10,630 nucleotides of DNA. Origin: Paracoccaceae bacterium. GTDB lineage: Bacteria; Pseudomonadota; Alphaproteobacteria; Rhodobacterales; Rhodobacteraceae. The notes beneath the pieces were generated by a model that made no database searches, was not told the origin of the DNA, and worked only from the letters and a program-made list of their open reading frames with translations. Both the position numbers and the translations under genes were made by a program. Shown piece after piece: positions 1 to 8,032 of the stretch. The stretch spans positions 1 to 10,630 of the forward strand of contig SKWJ01000218.1 of NCBI GenBank assembly GCA_007128995.1, in the 5' to 3' direction. Position 1 is the stretch's first letter, and the number at the start of each line of letters is the position of its first letter.

Positions 1-236
1 CGCCCCTCTCGGAACTGGAGAAGGCGCTGGGGTTTGCGCTGACGGACAAGGAAGAAGACGAGGAAATCGATACGCTTGGCGGGCTGGTCTTTCTGCTGTC
101 CGGGCGTGTGCCTGTACGCGGCGAGGTCATCACCCATCCTTCGGGCCTGGAGTTTGAAGTCATTGATGCCGAACCCCGCCGGGTTCGCAGGCTGCGGGTC
201 CACCTGCCCGAAACGCTTCGTGACGCCGCGGAATAA
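1..236 (+). CDS. corC: CorC/HlyC-type CBS-domain protein, C-terminal fragment
   Basis: The 5' part lies outside the window; the reading frame runs in codons from position 3 to a TAA at 234-236, giving 77 visible residues. These match the small C-terminal transporter-associated (CorC_HlyC) domain: an acidic stretch (KEEDEEIDTLGG) followed by LVFLLSGRVPVRGEVI, then a GLEFEVIDAEPRRVRRLRV strand pattern. In this family the domain follows two CBS domains; the proteins (CorC/YbeX) are linked to magnesium and cobalt efflux or tolerance, and the hemolysin name is historical. The next gene, lnt, starts 7 bases after the stop. The ybeY-corC-lnt order is widely conserved in proteobacteria, which supports both identities and a shared transcript. 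I cannot see the CBS domains, so the exact subfamily is inferred from the tail and the neighbour. Confidence 0.86.
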   Translation, partial: PLSELEKALGFALTDKEEDEEIDTLGGLVFLLSGRVPVRGEVITHPSGLEFEVIDAEPRRVRRLRVHLPETLRDAAE

Positions 237-243
237 GGGTAAG

Positions 244-1770
244 GTGACAGTCCTCAAAACCCGTCCTTGGCGCGCAAAGGCTGCGTTTTTTGTCCAGTTT
301 GGCGGGCTGGGCGCGTTGGCAGCAGCAGGTCAGGCGCCTCTGGGGTGGTGGTGGCTGTCGCTGCTGGCGCTGTCACTTCTCTGGTCGGCTTTGCCCCACA
401 CAGCAGCACGTCCCGGCATCTGGGGATGGGCCATGCTGTCTGCTGGAACCGCCTATTTCGGCGCAGCCCTGTTCTGGATCGTCGAGCCGTTTTTCATCGA
501 ACCCGAAATCCATGGCTGGATGGCCCCATTCGCGCTGGTGCTGATGGCGGCTGGCATGGGCCTGTTCTGGGGCCTTGCAGGTGTGGTTGCTGCGGCACTG
601 GCAGAGGGCCGTATGCGATTGCTTGCGCTGGTGGCCACCATGATCGGGGCAGAATTGTTGCGTGGATGGGTTTTTACCGGCTTTCCCTGGGCCATGATCG
701 GACATGGGCTTGTCGGAACACCGATGATGCAGTTTGCCGCAGTGCTTGGGGCTGGCGGACTTAGCCTGCTTATGCTGCTTGCTGCTGCGTTGCCTTGGCT
801 TGCAGGCACTGTGCTGGGGCGTGTGCTTGGGGTAGGCTGTTCAATTCTTGTGCTGGTTTCTGTCTGGGTCTGGGGCAATCAGCAAACTGACCTTCCACCA
901 CCGCGCGACCAGATTGTCCGGCTTGCGCAACCGAATGCGCCGCAGGATGAAAAATGGCTTGATGAAAATCTGTTCCTGTTTTTCGATCGGCTGCTGGATC
1001 AAACCGAAGCAGATGCGCACCCTGCGCCAGATCTCGTGCTCTGGCCGGAAACCGCAGTGCCTTTCTTGCTGGAATACCCAGGTGACGGGCTGCAAATGAT
1101 GGCAGCGGCGGCAGCGGTGCATGGACCTGAAACCATGCTGGCCTTTGGCGTGCAGCGACAGGAGGCTGGGCGCTTCTTCAATTCACTTGCTGTCATGACA
1201 ACACGCGCAGAGGTGACACATATATATGACAAGCATCATCTGGTTCCTTTTGGCGAATATATCCCGTTTTCAGAATGGCTGATGGGAACACCGATCGGGG
1301 GGCTCGCCGGCCCTGCGCTGCGTGGGTATACCGCAGGTCCGGGCCCGGTCACACTGGATCTCGGGCCTCTGGGGCGGGTGCTGCCGCTGATCTGCTACGA
1401 ATCCATTTTCGCGCGCCATCTGCGCCAGACAGAGCGTCCCGACTGGGTTCTGCAGGCCACCAATGACGCCTGGTTTGGAGAGCTGACAGGGCCATTCCAG
1501 CATCTGGCACAGGCCAGGCTTCGGGCTGTTGAACAGGGGCTGCCGGTGCTGCGCGTGGCCAATACCGGGGTCTCTGCCATCATTGATGCCCGTGGTGGCA
1601 TCGTCGCCTATCTTCCCCTTGGGGAAACCGGGTTTCTGGACGGCGCGATCCCCGGCGCCCTGTCGCCGCGTTTCTATGCGCAATGGCGGGATTGGCCTGT
1701 CATCGGTCTGATCTTGCTGCTTGGAGCCAGCGCGCATATCGCTGGCCGTCTCAACCGTCGCAGATATTGA
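244..1770 (+). CDS. lnt: Apolipoprotein N-acyltransferase Lnt
   Basis: Inner-membrane enzyme that transfers an acyl chain from phospholipid to the N-terminal amino group of the diacylglyceryl-cysteine of lipoproteins, the last step of lipoprotein maturation. I chose the GTG at 244 (508 aa; E. coli Lnt is 512). The open frame extends back to an ATG at 76, but that would overlap most of the corC tail and add residues unlike the family, whereas MTVLKTRPWRAKAA followed by APLGWWWLSLLAL is a typical Lnt start; TAAGGG at 234-239 can serve as ribosome binding site. Residues 1-210 hold several hydrophobic membrane segments, residues 220-475 form the periplasmic nitrilase-like domain, and a last hydrophobic segment spans about 484-500. 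The catalytic triad is visible: E269 (LWPETAVPF), K330 (YDKHHLVPFGEY) and C384 (LICYESIF). E338 and Y385-E386, also conserved in the family, are present. Probably co-transcribed with corC. The 3' end overlaps the opposing gene by 20 bases. Confidence 0.97.
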   Translation: MTVLKTRPWRAKAAFFVQFGGLGALAAAGQAPLGWWWLSLLALSLLWSALPHTAARPGIWGWAMLSAGTAYFGAALFWIVEPFFIEPEIHGWMAPFALVLMAAGMGLFWGLAGVVAAALAEGRMRLLALVATMIGAELLRGWVFTGFPWAMIGHGLVGTPMMQFAAVLGAGGLSLLMLLAAALPWLAGTVLGRVLGVGCSILVLVSVWVWGNQQTDLPPPRDQIVRLAQPNAPQDEKWLDENLFLFFDRLLDQTEADAHPAPDLVLWPETAVPFLLEYPGDGLQMMAAAAAVHGPETMLAFGVQRQEAGRFFNSLAVMTTRAEVTHIYDKHHLVPFGEYIPFSEWLMGTPIGGLAGPALRGYTAGPGPVTLDLGPLGRVLPLICYESIFARHLRQTERPDWVLQATNDAWFGELTGPFQHLAQARLRAVEQGLPVLRVANTGVSAIIDARGGIVAYLPLGETGFLDGAIPGALSPRFYAQWRDWPVIGLILLLGASAHIAGRLNRRRY

Positions 1771-2791
1771 GAAGACTTACCCATTGCCCGTCGCTGAGCA
1801 GCGCAGTTCCATCCGTTTCAGCGCGCAAGGGGTCGCCCGCCCGCAGGGCCGGTCCGATCGTTTCGAGGGCAGTGTCCAGCGGATATGGGTTATCCGCCAG
1901 CGGACGGGTTGAAATACCGGCCCGAGCAAAACGTTCCAGCAGGTTGTCCACATCCGGTACCGCCAGTGGTTTTCGGAAAATGGCCTGCGCATAGCCCGCC
2001 ATGGCTGACGGCGGAAGCTCTGCCGACGTCAGCAAACGAAAGGTTGCAATAACGCCTGCATGCTGCAGAAGTGGGCGCAGCGGGTCTTCCTCTGCGCTGC
2101 GCTGTGCGGCCATGAGCAAAGCCCCGCCGAAGGCTTCGGCGCTGCCGGCTTCTTCCAGCAGACGCGCATCAACAATGAAGATACGCCCCATCACATGCTG
2201 GACGCGCGGCAGTTCGGTGGGCAAGGACCGCATGACAACAATCTGCGCCGGGGTCTGGAACAGCCGTCGCTGCAGGATCGCAAGAGCTGGCATTCCGTAA
2301 CTGCTTTGACAGGCGACAGCGCCTGAGCGGACAAGATCCAGTCGCAGCTGCTCGCCCAATTCGACCCGCTTTGCCATGGGCACAACCGATGCCGTATGGT
2401 CTTGCAGGGCGCGCGGGACAACAATCGCCGCAAGCAAAATCCCAAGAACACCGACACTGGCCAGAATGGGCTTGCGCAGACGTGACATCAGGCTGCGCGG
2501 CGGGCTGAGCGCGCCCTGCACAACCTTCAGCGCGTCGATCAGCCAATCGTCATCCAGTTCCAGCAGTTCCGCACTGTCGCCTTCAGTGCTGTAAAGCGCA
2601 GGCCGTTTCCCTGGATTCAGGCGCACCACCGCAGGCAATGACCAATGACTGAGAACGGCCATGCTGCGGCTGTCAGAGATGACCAACGTGGCCTCGCCAA
2701 AGCCAACCACCACCTCGCGGCGCTGATCATGCTCGGATGCGGACCAAAGCCCCGGCCCCTCAAGTTTGCGATACTTCTCCAGTGCGGTCAT
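1751..2791 (-). CDS. Single-span membrane protein, degenerate M48 metalloprotease-like
   Basis: 346 aa, no certain function. Residues 1-95 form a soluble N-terminal region (GLWSASEHDQRREVVVGFGE, HWSLPAVVRLNPGKRPALY) of the kind that precedes the membrane span in some alphaproteobacterial M48-like proteins. A hydrophobic span lies at about 108-127, after a basic stretch (RSLMSRLRK), so the C-terminal two thirds should be periplasmic. Residues 195-260 resemble the M48 core: a strand (HVMGRIFIVDARLLEEAG) and then a helix ending in DPLRPLL. Where active enzymes carry HExxH about nine residues before DP, this protein has M227-A-A-Q-R231, so zinc binding is not expected. The alignment is by eye. 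The ATG at 2791 is kept because the N-terminal domain begins at once, though its ribosome site (AGGCAGG) is weak. The gene ends inside the lnt coding end, convergent with it, and begins 63 bases after the acyl-CoA synthetase stop on the same strand, so read-through from that gene is possible. It could equally be an uncharacterised family with only chance similarity. Confidence 0.8.
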   Translation of the reverse strand: MTALEKYRKLEGPGLWSASEHDQRREVVVGFGEATLVISDSRSMAVLSHWSLPAVVRLNPGKRPALYSTEGDSAELLELDDDWLIDALKVVQGALSPPRSLMSRLRKPILASVGVLGILLAAIVVPRALQDHTASVVPMAKRVELGEQLRLDLVRSGAVACQSSYGMPALAILQRRLFQTPAQIVVMRSLPTELPRVQHVMGRIFIVDARLLEEAGSAEAFGGALLMAAQRSAEEDPLRPLLQHAGVIATFRLLTSAELPPSAMAGYAQAIFRKPLAVPDVDNLLERFARAGISTRPLADNPYPLDTALETIGPALRAGDPLRAETDGTALLSDGQWVSLLNICDG

Positions 2792-2854
2792 GCCGCCTGC
2801 CTGCTCTTGTTATGTTGTCAAAGTTTAGACCATCCCAATGCACAAGACCAGAAC

Positions 2855-4480
2855 TCACAGATCACGCACCCGCGTGCGCAGGTCGAATTTCTGTATTTTG
2901 CCAGTTGATGTCTTGGGCAGTTCCATGAAGACAACCCGTTTGGGGGTCTTGAACCCGGCAAGCCGCTCGCGGCAGAAGGCAATCAGATCTTCTTCGCTGA
3001 CCTTGGCCCCAGCGCGCAATTCGATGCAGGCACAAGGCACTTCCCCCCATTTCGGATCGGGCTTTGCCACAACAGCGGCCAGCACGACCGAAGGGTGCTT
3101 CATGAGGACGCCCTCAACCTCGACCGAAGAGACATTTTCTCCGCCTGAAATGATGATGTCCTTGGCACGATCCGCGATCTTTATATATCCATCCGGGTGC
3201 TGAAACGCGATATCACCGGAATGAAACCAGCCCCCGCGAAATGCTTCTGATGTCGCCTCGGGATTGCGATAATACCCTTTCATCACACCATTTCCGCGAT
3301 GCATGATTTCCCCCAGTGCGGCGCCGTCGCGCGCAACGGGCTGCATGGTTTCGGGGTCCAGTACCGCCAACCCTTCCATAAAAGGCATGGCGACACCGGT
3401 GCGCGCCTTGACCTCGGCCCGGTCATCGGCATTGAGCCCGTCAAACCCCTCATGCCAAAGACATTCTGCATCCGGGCCGTAGGTTTCTGTCAGACCGTAG
3501 ACCTGGGTCACGTTGAACCCCAGCGGTTCGATCGCTGCAAGGGTCGCGGCAGGCGGAGGTGCGCCAGCGGTGAAAACCTCGACCACATGCGCGAAGGGTA
3601 AGCGGACGTCATCTGGCGCGTTAATGACGGTTTGCAGAACAATCGGGGCACCACCAAAATGCGTCGCGCCTTCCGTGCTTATGGCCTGATAGATCCCCTG
3701 TGCAGTCACGTCGCGCAGGCAGATGACAACGCCGCCCAAGGCCGGGATCATCCACGGATGACACCAGGCATTGCAATGGAACATCGGCACGATGGTCAGG
3801 TAGCGCGGAAACATTGTCATGCGCCAGGAAATCGGTTGTGACAAAGTGGACAGATAGGCACCACGATGATGATAGACCACGCCCTTTGGCCGTCCTGTCG
3901 TCCCCGAAGTGTAGTTGAGTGCAAGGCTCTCCCATTCATCTGCGGGCATGATCCAGTCGAAATTCGGATCACCGGCCTGCAGGAACGCCTCATATTCCGG
4001 GAACTCGGCCGAAGCCGGAAAACCGGCCTCATTGTCAGCGACAACCACAATCGCGGGCGGTTTTGTCAGCCCGGCAGTTGCCGCGCGCACCAGATCCAGA
4101 AATGCGGCATCCGCCAGCAACAGCTTCGCGCCGCTATGTTCAAGGATGTAGCCGACAGTATCAGGAGCAAGCCGCGTGTTGATCGCATTGAGGACCGCAC
4201 CGCAAGCCGGCACGCCAAAATGCGCTTCGGCATGGGCGGGAATGTTCGGCAGAAGCGTCGAGACAACATCGCCCGGCCGCACCCCATGTGCTGCCAGTGC
4301 AGACGCCAGTCGCGTGACCCGCTCGAAATACTCGGCATAACTGCGCCGCGTTCCCTGATAGACCAGCGCCTCGCGTTCACCAAAAAGCTCTGCCGCGCGG
4401 CGAAGATGCGATAGCGGGGTCAGCGCAACATGGTTGGCCGCACATTTCTCAAGCCCGGTTTCATCGTCCATCCACCCCAT
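2855..4480 (-). CDS. Acyl-CoA synthetase (AMP-forming)
   Basis: Activates a carboxylic acid with ATP and CoA to acyl-CoA, AMP and pyrophosphate; cytosolic. The 541 aa match the adenylate-forming (ANL) superfamily, closest in my judgement to the bacterial acyl-CoA synthetase group related to plant AAE enzymes. Motifs: phosphate loop YTSGTTGRPKGV at 190-201; YGLTETYG at 328-335; HSGD at 420-423 followed by the hinge region DRAKDIIISGGENVSSVEVE; and PKTSTGKIQKFDLR with catalytic lysine K528 near the end. Substrate chain length cannot be read from the sequence; medium- or short-chain and branched acids are all possible. I chose the ATG at 4480, preceded by GGGGAGGG with 4-5 bases spacing, over the in-frame ATG at 4531, which adds 17 residues and lies almost against the hairpin at 4544-4574. 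The gene lies downstream of the thiolase and hydratase/dehydrogenase genes in the same direction, so it probably supplies their substrate, but the hairpin suggests separate transcription. DmdB of the dimethylsulfoniopropionate pathway belongs to the same superfamily, but I see no reason to assign it. Confidence 0.94.
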   Translation of the reverse strand: MGWMDDETGLEKCAANHVALTPLSHLRRAAELFGEREALVYQGTRRSYAEYFERVTRLASALAAHGVRPGDVVSTLLPNIPAHAEAHFGVPACGAVLNAINTRLAPDTVGYILEHSGAKLLLADAAFLDLVRAATAGLTKPPAIVVVADNEAGFPASAEFPEYEAFLQAGDPNFDWIMPADEWESLALNYTSGTTGRPKGVVYHHRGAYLSTLSQPISWRMTMFPRYLTIVPMFHCNAWCHPWMIPALGGVVICLRDVTAQGIYQAISTEGATHFGGAPIVLQTVINAPDDVRLPFAHVVEVFTAGAPPPAATLAAIEPLGFNVTQVYGLTETYGPDAECLWHEGFDGLNADDRAEVKARTGVAMPFMEGLAVLDPETMQPVARDGAALGEIMHRGNGVMKGYYRNPEATSEAFRGGWFHSGDIAFQHPDGYIKIADRAKDIIISGGENVSSVEVEGVLMKHPSVVLAAVVAKPDPKWGEVPCACIELRAGAKVSEEDLIAFCRERLAGFKTPKRVVFMELPKTSTGKIQKFDLRTRVRDL

Positions 4481-4543
4481 GATGCCCTCCCCGGCTGCAA
4501 GATATCGGGCAAATGCCGCAACAGCTTGCAAATACTACAAATC

Positions 4544-4574
4544 CGCCCTTGCACGATACTGCCGTGCAAGGGCG
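4544..4574 (-). terminator. Perfect 12-bp stem-loop, likely terminator after the fadJ-like gene
   Basis: The arms CGCCCTTGCACG (4544-4555) and CGTGCAAGGGCG (4563-4574) are exact reverse complements separated by a 7-base loop. The hairpin sits 36 bases past the stop of the hydratase/dehydrogenase gene and before the acyl-CoA synthetase start, both on the minus strand. On that strand the stem is followed by GGATTTGTAG, only a short T run, so a classical rho-independent signal is plausible but not ideal; it could instead be an mRNA 3'-end stabiliser that lets some read-through reach the synthetase gene. Confidence 0.7.
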
Positions 4575-4610
4575 TTTGAAGTCCAGAGATTTTACAAGGG
4601 ACAGCCCGTG

Positions 4611-6806
4611 TCAGGCCGCCTTGTCCGCATCGTGCCCGTAGAAACTGCGCTGCGTCTGTGCCATCTCGCGCAGCAGTGAGGGCGCCTTGAACCGCGCGCC
4701 AAACTTTGCTTCCAGGGCGTCACAGACTTCGACGGCAAAGGCGGCGCCCAGCATGTCAAGCCAGGAAAAAGGCCCGCCTGACCAAGGCGCAAAGCCCCAG
4801 CCAAGAATCGCGCCGACATCACCTTCGCGGATATCGGTCAGCACACCCTCTTCCAGCGCGCGCACCGCTTCCAAGGCCTGCGCAAACATCAGCCGGTGCT
4901 GCACCTCTATCAGATCAGGCTGCTTTGCTGCGGGTGCGAACCGGGACGCCAGACCCTCCCAAAGGCCCTGTCGCTTGCCCTTGTCATCATAGCTGTAGAA
5001 ACCGGCTTGTGCCTTGCGGCCCAAGCGCCCTTCATCCACCATCCAGAAAACGATCTCATCCACATCTGCGTCCGGATACCCCTCTCCCATTGCCGCGCGC
5101 GTGGCCTTGGCAATCTTTGCCCCCAGATCAAGCGATGTTTCATCAACCAGTTGCAAAGGTCCAAGCGGCATGCCCATCAATTTGGCGGCATTCTCGACAA
5201 GCACCGGGGCCACCCCTTCGCGCACCATCCGCATCCCTTCGTTGATATAGGGGATGATGCAGCGATTGGCGTAGAAGAACCGCGCATCATTGACAACAAT
5301 CGGCGTCTTGCGGATCTGCCGGACAAAATCCAGCGCCTTGGCCACAGCCCGGTCGCCCGTCTGCTTGCCACGAATGATCTCGACCAGCAGCATCTTGTCC
5401 ACGGGCGAGAAGAAATGAATGCCGATGAACTGTTCGGCGCGGCTGGACGCCTTGGCCAGATCGCTGATTGGCAGGGTCGAGGTATTGGTCGCGAAGATCG
5501 CCGCCTCGGGGATCGCAGCTTCAGCTTTTGCGGTCACTTCGGCTTTCACTTTCGGGTCTTCAAACACGGCCTCGATCACCAGATCACAGCCGTCAAGTGC
5601 CGCATACTCTGTCGTCGCCCTGATCCGGTCCAGGACCTCTGACTTCTTTGCCTCGGACAGTTTTCCGCGCTTCATGCCCTTGTCAAGCAACGCCTCGGAG
5701 TAGCCCTTGCCACGCTCGGCTGCGGCCTGATCGGCATCGATCAACACCACCTCTATCCCGGCATTCGCCGCTACATAGGCAATGCCCGCGCCCATCATAC
5801 CCGCGCCCAGCACACCAACCTTGTTCACCTTTTCGTCATCTACCCTGGGCCGGTTTGCCCCTTTTTCAAGCGCTTCCTTGTTGATGAAAAGCGAACGGAT
5901 CATGGCTGCGGAACTGGGATTCATCAGCACATTGACGAACCAGCGCGCTTCGATCTTCAGCGCAGTGTCAAAGGGCACCAATGCGCCTTCATAGACGGCC
6001 GACAACAGCGCCTTGGCGGCAGGATAGACCCCTTGGGTCTTGCCGTTGATCATGGCGGACGCGCCCACGAATGTCATGAAACCGGCAGGATGATAAGGCG
6101 CACCGCCGGGCATCTTGTAGCCCTTCGCATCCCACGGCTTGACAAGATCAGCGTCCTTTGCAGACAGAACCCATTCTTTCGCGCGTGCCAAAAGGGTTTC
6201 CGGGGCAACCACTTCGTCAATCAGCCCCGCCGATTTTGCCTTTTTCGGGTCGGAAAGCTTGCCTTCCAGCAAGAATGGGGCTGCCCCCATGGCCCCCAGT
6301 TTGCGCGCAAGACGCGTCGTGCCCCCCGCGCCAGGAAAGATGCCGACCATGATTTCCGGCAGACCTATCTTTGCTGTCGGGTTATCGGCAGCAATGATCC
6401 GGTGGCAGGCAAGCGGAATCTCAAGCCCTATCCCCAGCGCCGTGCCAGGCATGGCTGCCACGACAGGCTTGCCGCCTTTCAGCGACTTTGGGTCCATGCC
6501 CGCGCGCTCGATCTTGCGCAGACAACGATGCAGGGACATGATCCCGTCAAACAGGCCTTTTTCCGGCTGATCGCCTGCCATGTCCTTCATCTTGGCGATC
6601 ACATTCAGATCCATCCCGCCGGCGAAGTCGCGCTTGCCGCTGGTGATGATCACACCCTTTACGCTGTCATCCCCAAGAGCCGTGTCGACATGCGCCTCAA
6701 GCTCGGCCAGACCCTCCATCGAGAGCACATTCATCGACTTGCCCGCGATGTCCCAGGTGATCGTCGCAATGCCGTCCGCATCGATGAAATAGTGAAAATC
6801 AGTCAT
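4611..6806 (-). CDS. fadJ: Fused enoyl-CoA hydratase / 3-hydroxyacyl-CoA dehydrogenase (FadB/FadJ type)
   Basis: 731 aa, the usual size of the beta-oxidation alpha subunit (FadB 729, FadJ 714 in E. coli). It hydrates trans-2-enoyl-CoA and then oxidises L-3-hydroxyacyl-CoA with NAD; it normally works in complex with a thiolase, here encoded just upstream. Residues 1-200 are the crotonase domain, with both catalytic glutamates, E129 (GIGLEIPLA) and E151 (GLPEIMVGIFPGAGG). After a linker, residues 327-505 form the NAD-binding domain: GAGMMG at 334-339, NTS at 441-443, catalytic H464 (IGIHFFSPVDKM) and E476 twelve residues later, the same spacing as H450/E462 of FadB. Residues 506-725 hold the duplicated C-terminal dehydrogenase domain (NDARFFYANR; GWGFAPWSGGPF). 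The start ATG at 6806 follows the thiolase stop by 14 bases, and that gap contains GGGAGG and AGGGA, so the two genes are almost certainly one operon. FadB and FadJ cannot be told apart securely here; the symbol is a best guess. Confidence 0.96.
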   Translation of the reverse strand: MTDFHYFIDADGIATITWDIAGKSMNVLSMEGLAELEAHVDTALGDDSVKGVIITSGKRDFAGGMDLNVIAKMKDMAGDQPEKGLFDGIMSLHRCLRKIERAGMDPKSLKGGKPVVAAMPGTALGIGLEIPLACHRIIAADNPTAKIGLPEIMVGIFPGAGGTTRLARKLGAMGAAPFLLEGKLSDPKKAKSAGLIDEVVAPETLLARAKEWVLSAKDADLVKPWDAKGYKMPGGAPYHPAGFMTFVGASAMINGKTQGVYPAAKALLSAVYEGALVPFDTALKIEARWFVNVLMNPSSAAMIRSLFINKEALEKGANRPRVDDEKVNKVGVLGAGMMGAGIAYVAANAGIEVVLIDADQAAAERGKGYSEALLDKGMKRGKLSEAKKSEVLDRIRATTEYAALDGCDLVIEAVFEDPKVKAEVTAKAEAAIPEAAIFATNTSTLPISDLAKASSRAEQFIGIHFFSPVDKMLLVEIIRGKQTGDRAVAKALDFVRQIRKTPIVVNDARFFYANRCIIPYINEGMRMVREGVAPVLVENAAKLMGMPLGPLQLVDETSLDLGAKIAKATRAAMGEGYPDADVDEIVFWMVDEGRLGRKAQAGFYSYDDKGKRQGLWEGLASRFAPAAKQPDLIEVQHRLMFAQALEAVRALEEGVLTDIREGDVGAILGWGFAPWSGGPFSWLDMLGAAFAVEVCDALEAKFGARFKAPSLLREMAQTQRSFYGHDADKAA

Positions 6807-6820
6807 TGTCCCTGCCTCCC

Positions 6821-8032
6821 TTACACGCGCTCGATGATCGTCGCAGCACCCATGCCAGAGGCCACACAGAGCGTCGCCAGCCCGGTGCCCTTGCCTGTGC
6901 GCTCCAATTCATCAAGCAGCGTTCCAATGATGATCGCGCCGGTTGCCCCCAGAGGATGGCCCATCGCAATCGCGCCGCCATTGACATTCACACGGTCACT
7001 CTCGACCCCGAAAGCCTGCATGAAACGCAAGACCACAGCCGCGAATGCCTCATTGACCTCGAAAAGGTCGATATCGCCAATCGCCATCCCGCTTTCGCGC
7101 AGGATCTTTTCGGTCACAGGGACAGGCCCGGTCAGCATGATCGTGGGGTCCGTCCCGATCTTGGCGGTGGCCTTGATCCGGGCGCGCGGGGTCAGGCCGT
7201 ATTTCGCGCCAAACTCCTTGCTGCCGATCAGCACACCTGCCGCACCATCGACAATGCCCGAGGAATTGCCGGCATGGTGAATATGCGAAATCCTCTCCAG
7301 ATGGGGGTATTTCATCAGCGCGACCTTGTCGAAACCGGGCATGACTTCGCCCATATCCTTGAAGGCGGGTTTCAGCGCGCCAAGGCTCTGTGTATCTGTA
7401 CCGGGGCGCATGTATTCGTCGCGTGCGAGAATGGTCAGGCCATTGATATCCGTAACAGGCACGACCGAGCGGTCGAAGCGCCCCTCATCCCAGGCCTGCG
7501 CCGCGCGCTTCTGGCTCTCGACCGCAAGCTCATCTGCCATGATCCGGGTGAAACCGTATTCGGTGGCGATGATATCGGCGGCAATACCTTGCGGGACGAA
7601 ATGCCGCTCCATCGCGATGGAGGGATCAACAGCCACCGCAGCCCCGTCAGACCCCATGGCGACGCGGCTCATCATCTCGACCCCGCCTGCGACATAGGCC
7701 ATGCCCGCCCCTGCGGAAACCTGATTGGCGGCCAGATTGACCGCTTCCATGCCGCTGGCGCAAAAGCGATTGATCGAGAGTCCCGGAACCTGCTCATCGA
7801 AATCCGAAGCGAGGACAGCGGTCCGCGCAAGGCATCCGCCTTGCTCGGCCACTTGGGTCGCATTGCCCCAGATAACATCCTCGATCGCGCGCGTATCCAG
7901 ATCGCTGCGCGCCTTGAGCGCATTGAGAACATGGGCCGACAGCCTTGCCGCCGTCACCTCGTGCAGGCTGCCATCAGCACGCCCCTTGCCGCGCGGGGTT
8001 CGTATGGCATCAAAGATATAGGCTTCGGGCAT
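6821..8032 (-). CDS. fadA: Acetyl-CoA C-acyltransferase (3-ketoacyl-CoA thiolase)
   Basis: 403 aa, a full-length thiolase. It cleaves 3-ketoacyl-CoA with CoA to acetyl-CoA and a shortened acyl-CoA, the last step of a beta-oxidation turn. Visible signatures: the N-terminal DAIRTPRGKG; nucleophilic cysteine C91 in NRFCASGMEAVN; NEAFA at 327-331; H359 in GGAIAMGHPLGATG; and the acid/base C389 in LCVASGMG. All catalytic positions are present. The acetoacetyl-CoA-specific biosynthetic type (AtoB/PhaA) is a possible alternative, but the tight coupling to the downstream hydratase/dehydrogenase (14 bases) argues for the beta-subunit role in beta-oxidation. The start ATG at 8032 is preceded by GGAGGA at good spacing, and MPEAYIFDAIRTP is a normal thiolase start. 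It lies 128 bases after the acyl-CoA dehydrogenase, in a gap carrying a hairpin that may tune expression within the transcript. Confidence 0.95.
   Translation of the reverse strand: MPEAYIFDAIRTPRGKGRADGSLHEVTAARLSAHVLNALKARSDLDTRAIEDVIWGNATQVAEQGGCLARTAVLASDFDEQVPGLSINRFCASGMEAVNLAANQVSAGAGMAYVAGGVEMMSRVAMGSDGAAVAVDPSIAMERHFVPQGIAADIIATEYGFTRIMADELAVESQKRAAQAWDEGRFDRSVVPVTDINGLTILARDEYMRPGTDTQSLGALKPAFKDMGEVMPGFDKVALMKYPHLERISHIHHAGNSSGIVDGAAGVLIGSKEFGAKYGLTPRARIKATAKIGTDPTIMLTGPVPVTEKILRESGMAIGDIDLFEVNEAFAAVVLRFMQAFGVESDRVNVNGGAIAMGHPLGATGAIIIGTLLDELERTGKGTGLATLCVASGMGAATIIERV

Noticed and set aside
76..243. Upstream in-frame ATG extending Lnt to 564 aa
   Set aside because: The extension lies inside the corC coding end in another frame, has no Lnt-like sequence, and would make the protein too long; the GTG at 244 fits the family.
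1219..1227. Short TATATAT run
   Set aside because: It lies inside lnt, encoding His-Ile-Tyr-Asp before the catalytic lysine, a conserved part of the protein; no regulatory meaning needed.
2816..2821. Perfect TTGACA (-35 like) on the minus strand before the M48-like gene
   Set aside because: No -10-like sequence occurs at 15-19 bases; the downstream bases are GC-rich and run into the start codon.
4481..4531. 17-residue N-terminal extension of the acyl-CoA synthetase
   Set aside because: The ATG at 4531 has no good ribosome site and starts close to the terminator-like hairpin, while the ATG at 4480 has a strong GGGGAGGG in front.
6033..7280. 415-aa open frame on the plus strand
   Set aside because: Antisense to the hydratase/dehydrogenase and thiolase genes, crossing the gene boundary; no recognisable motif.
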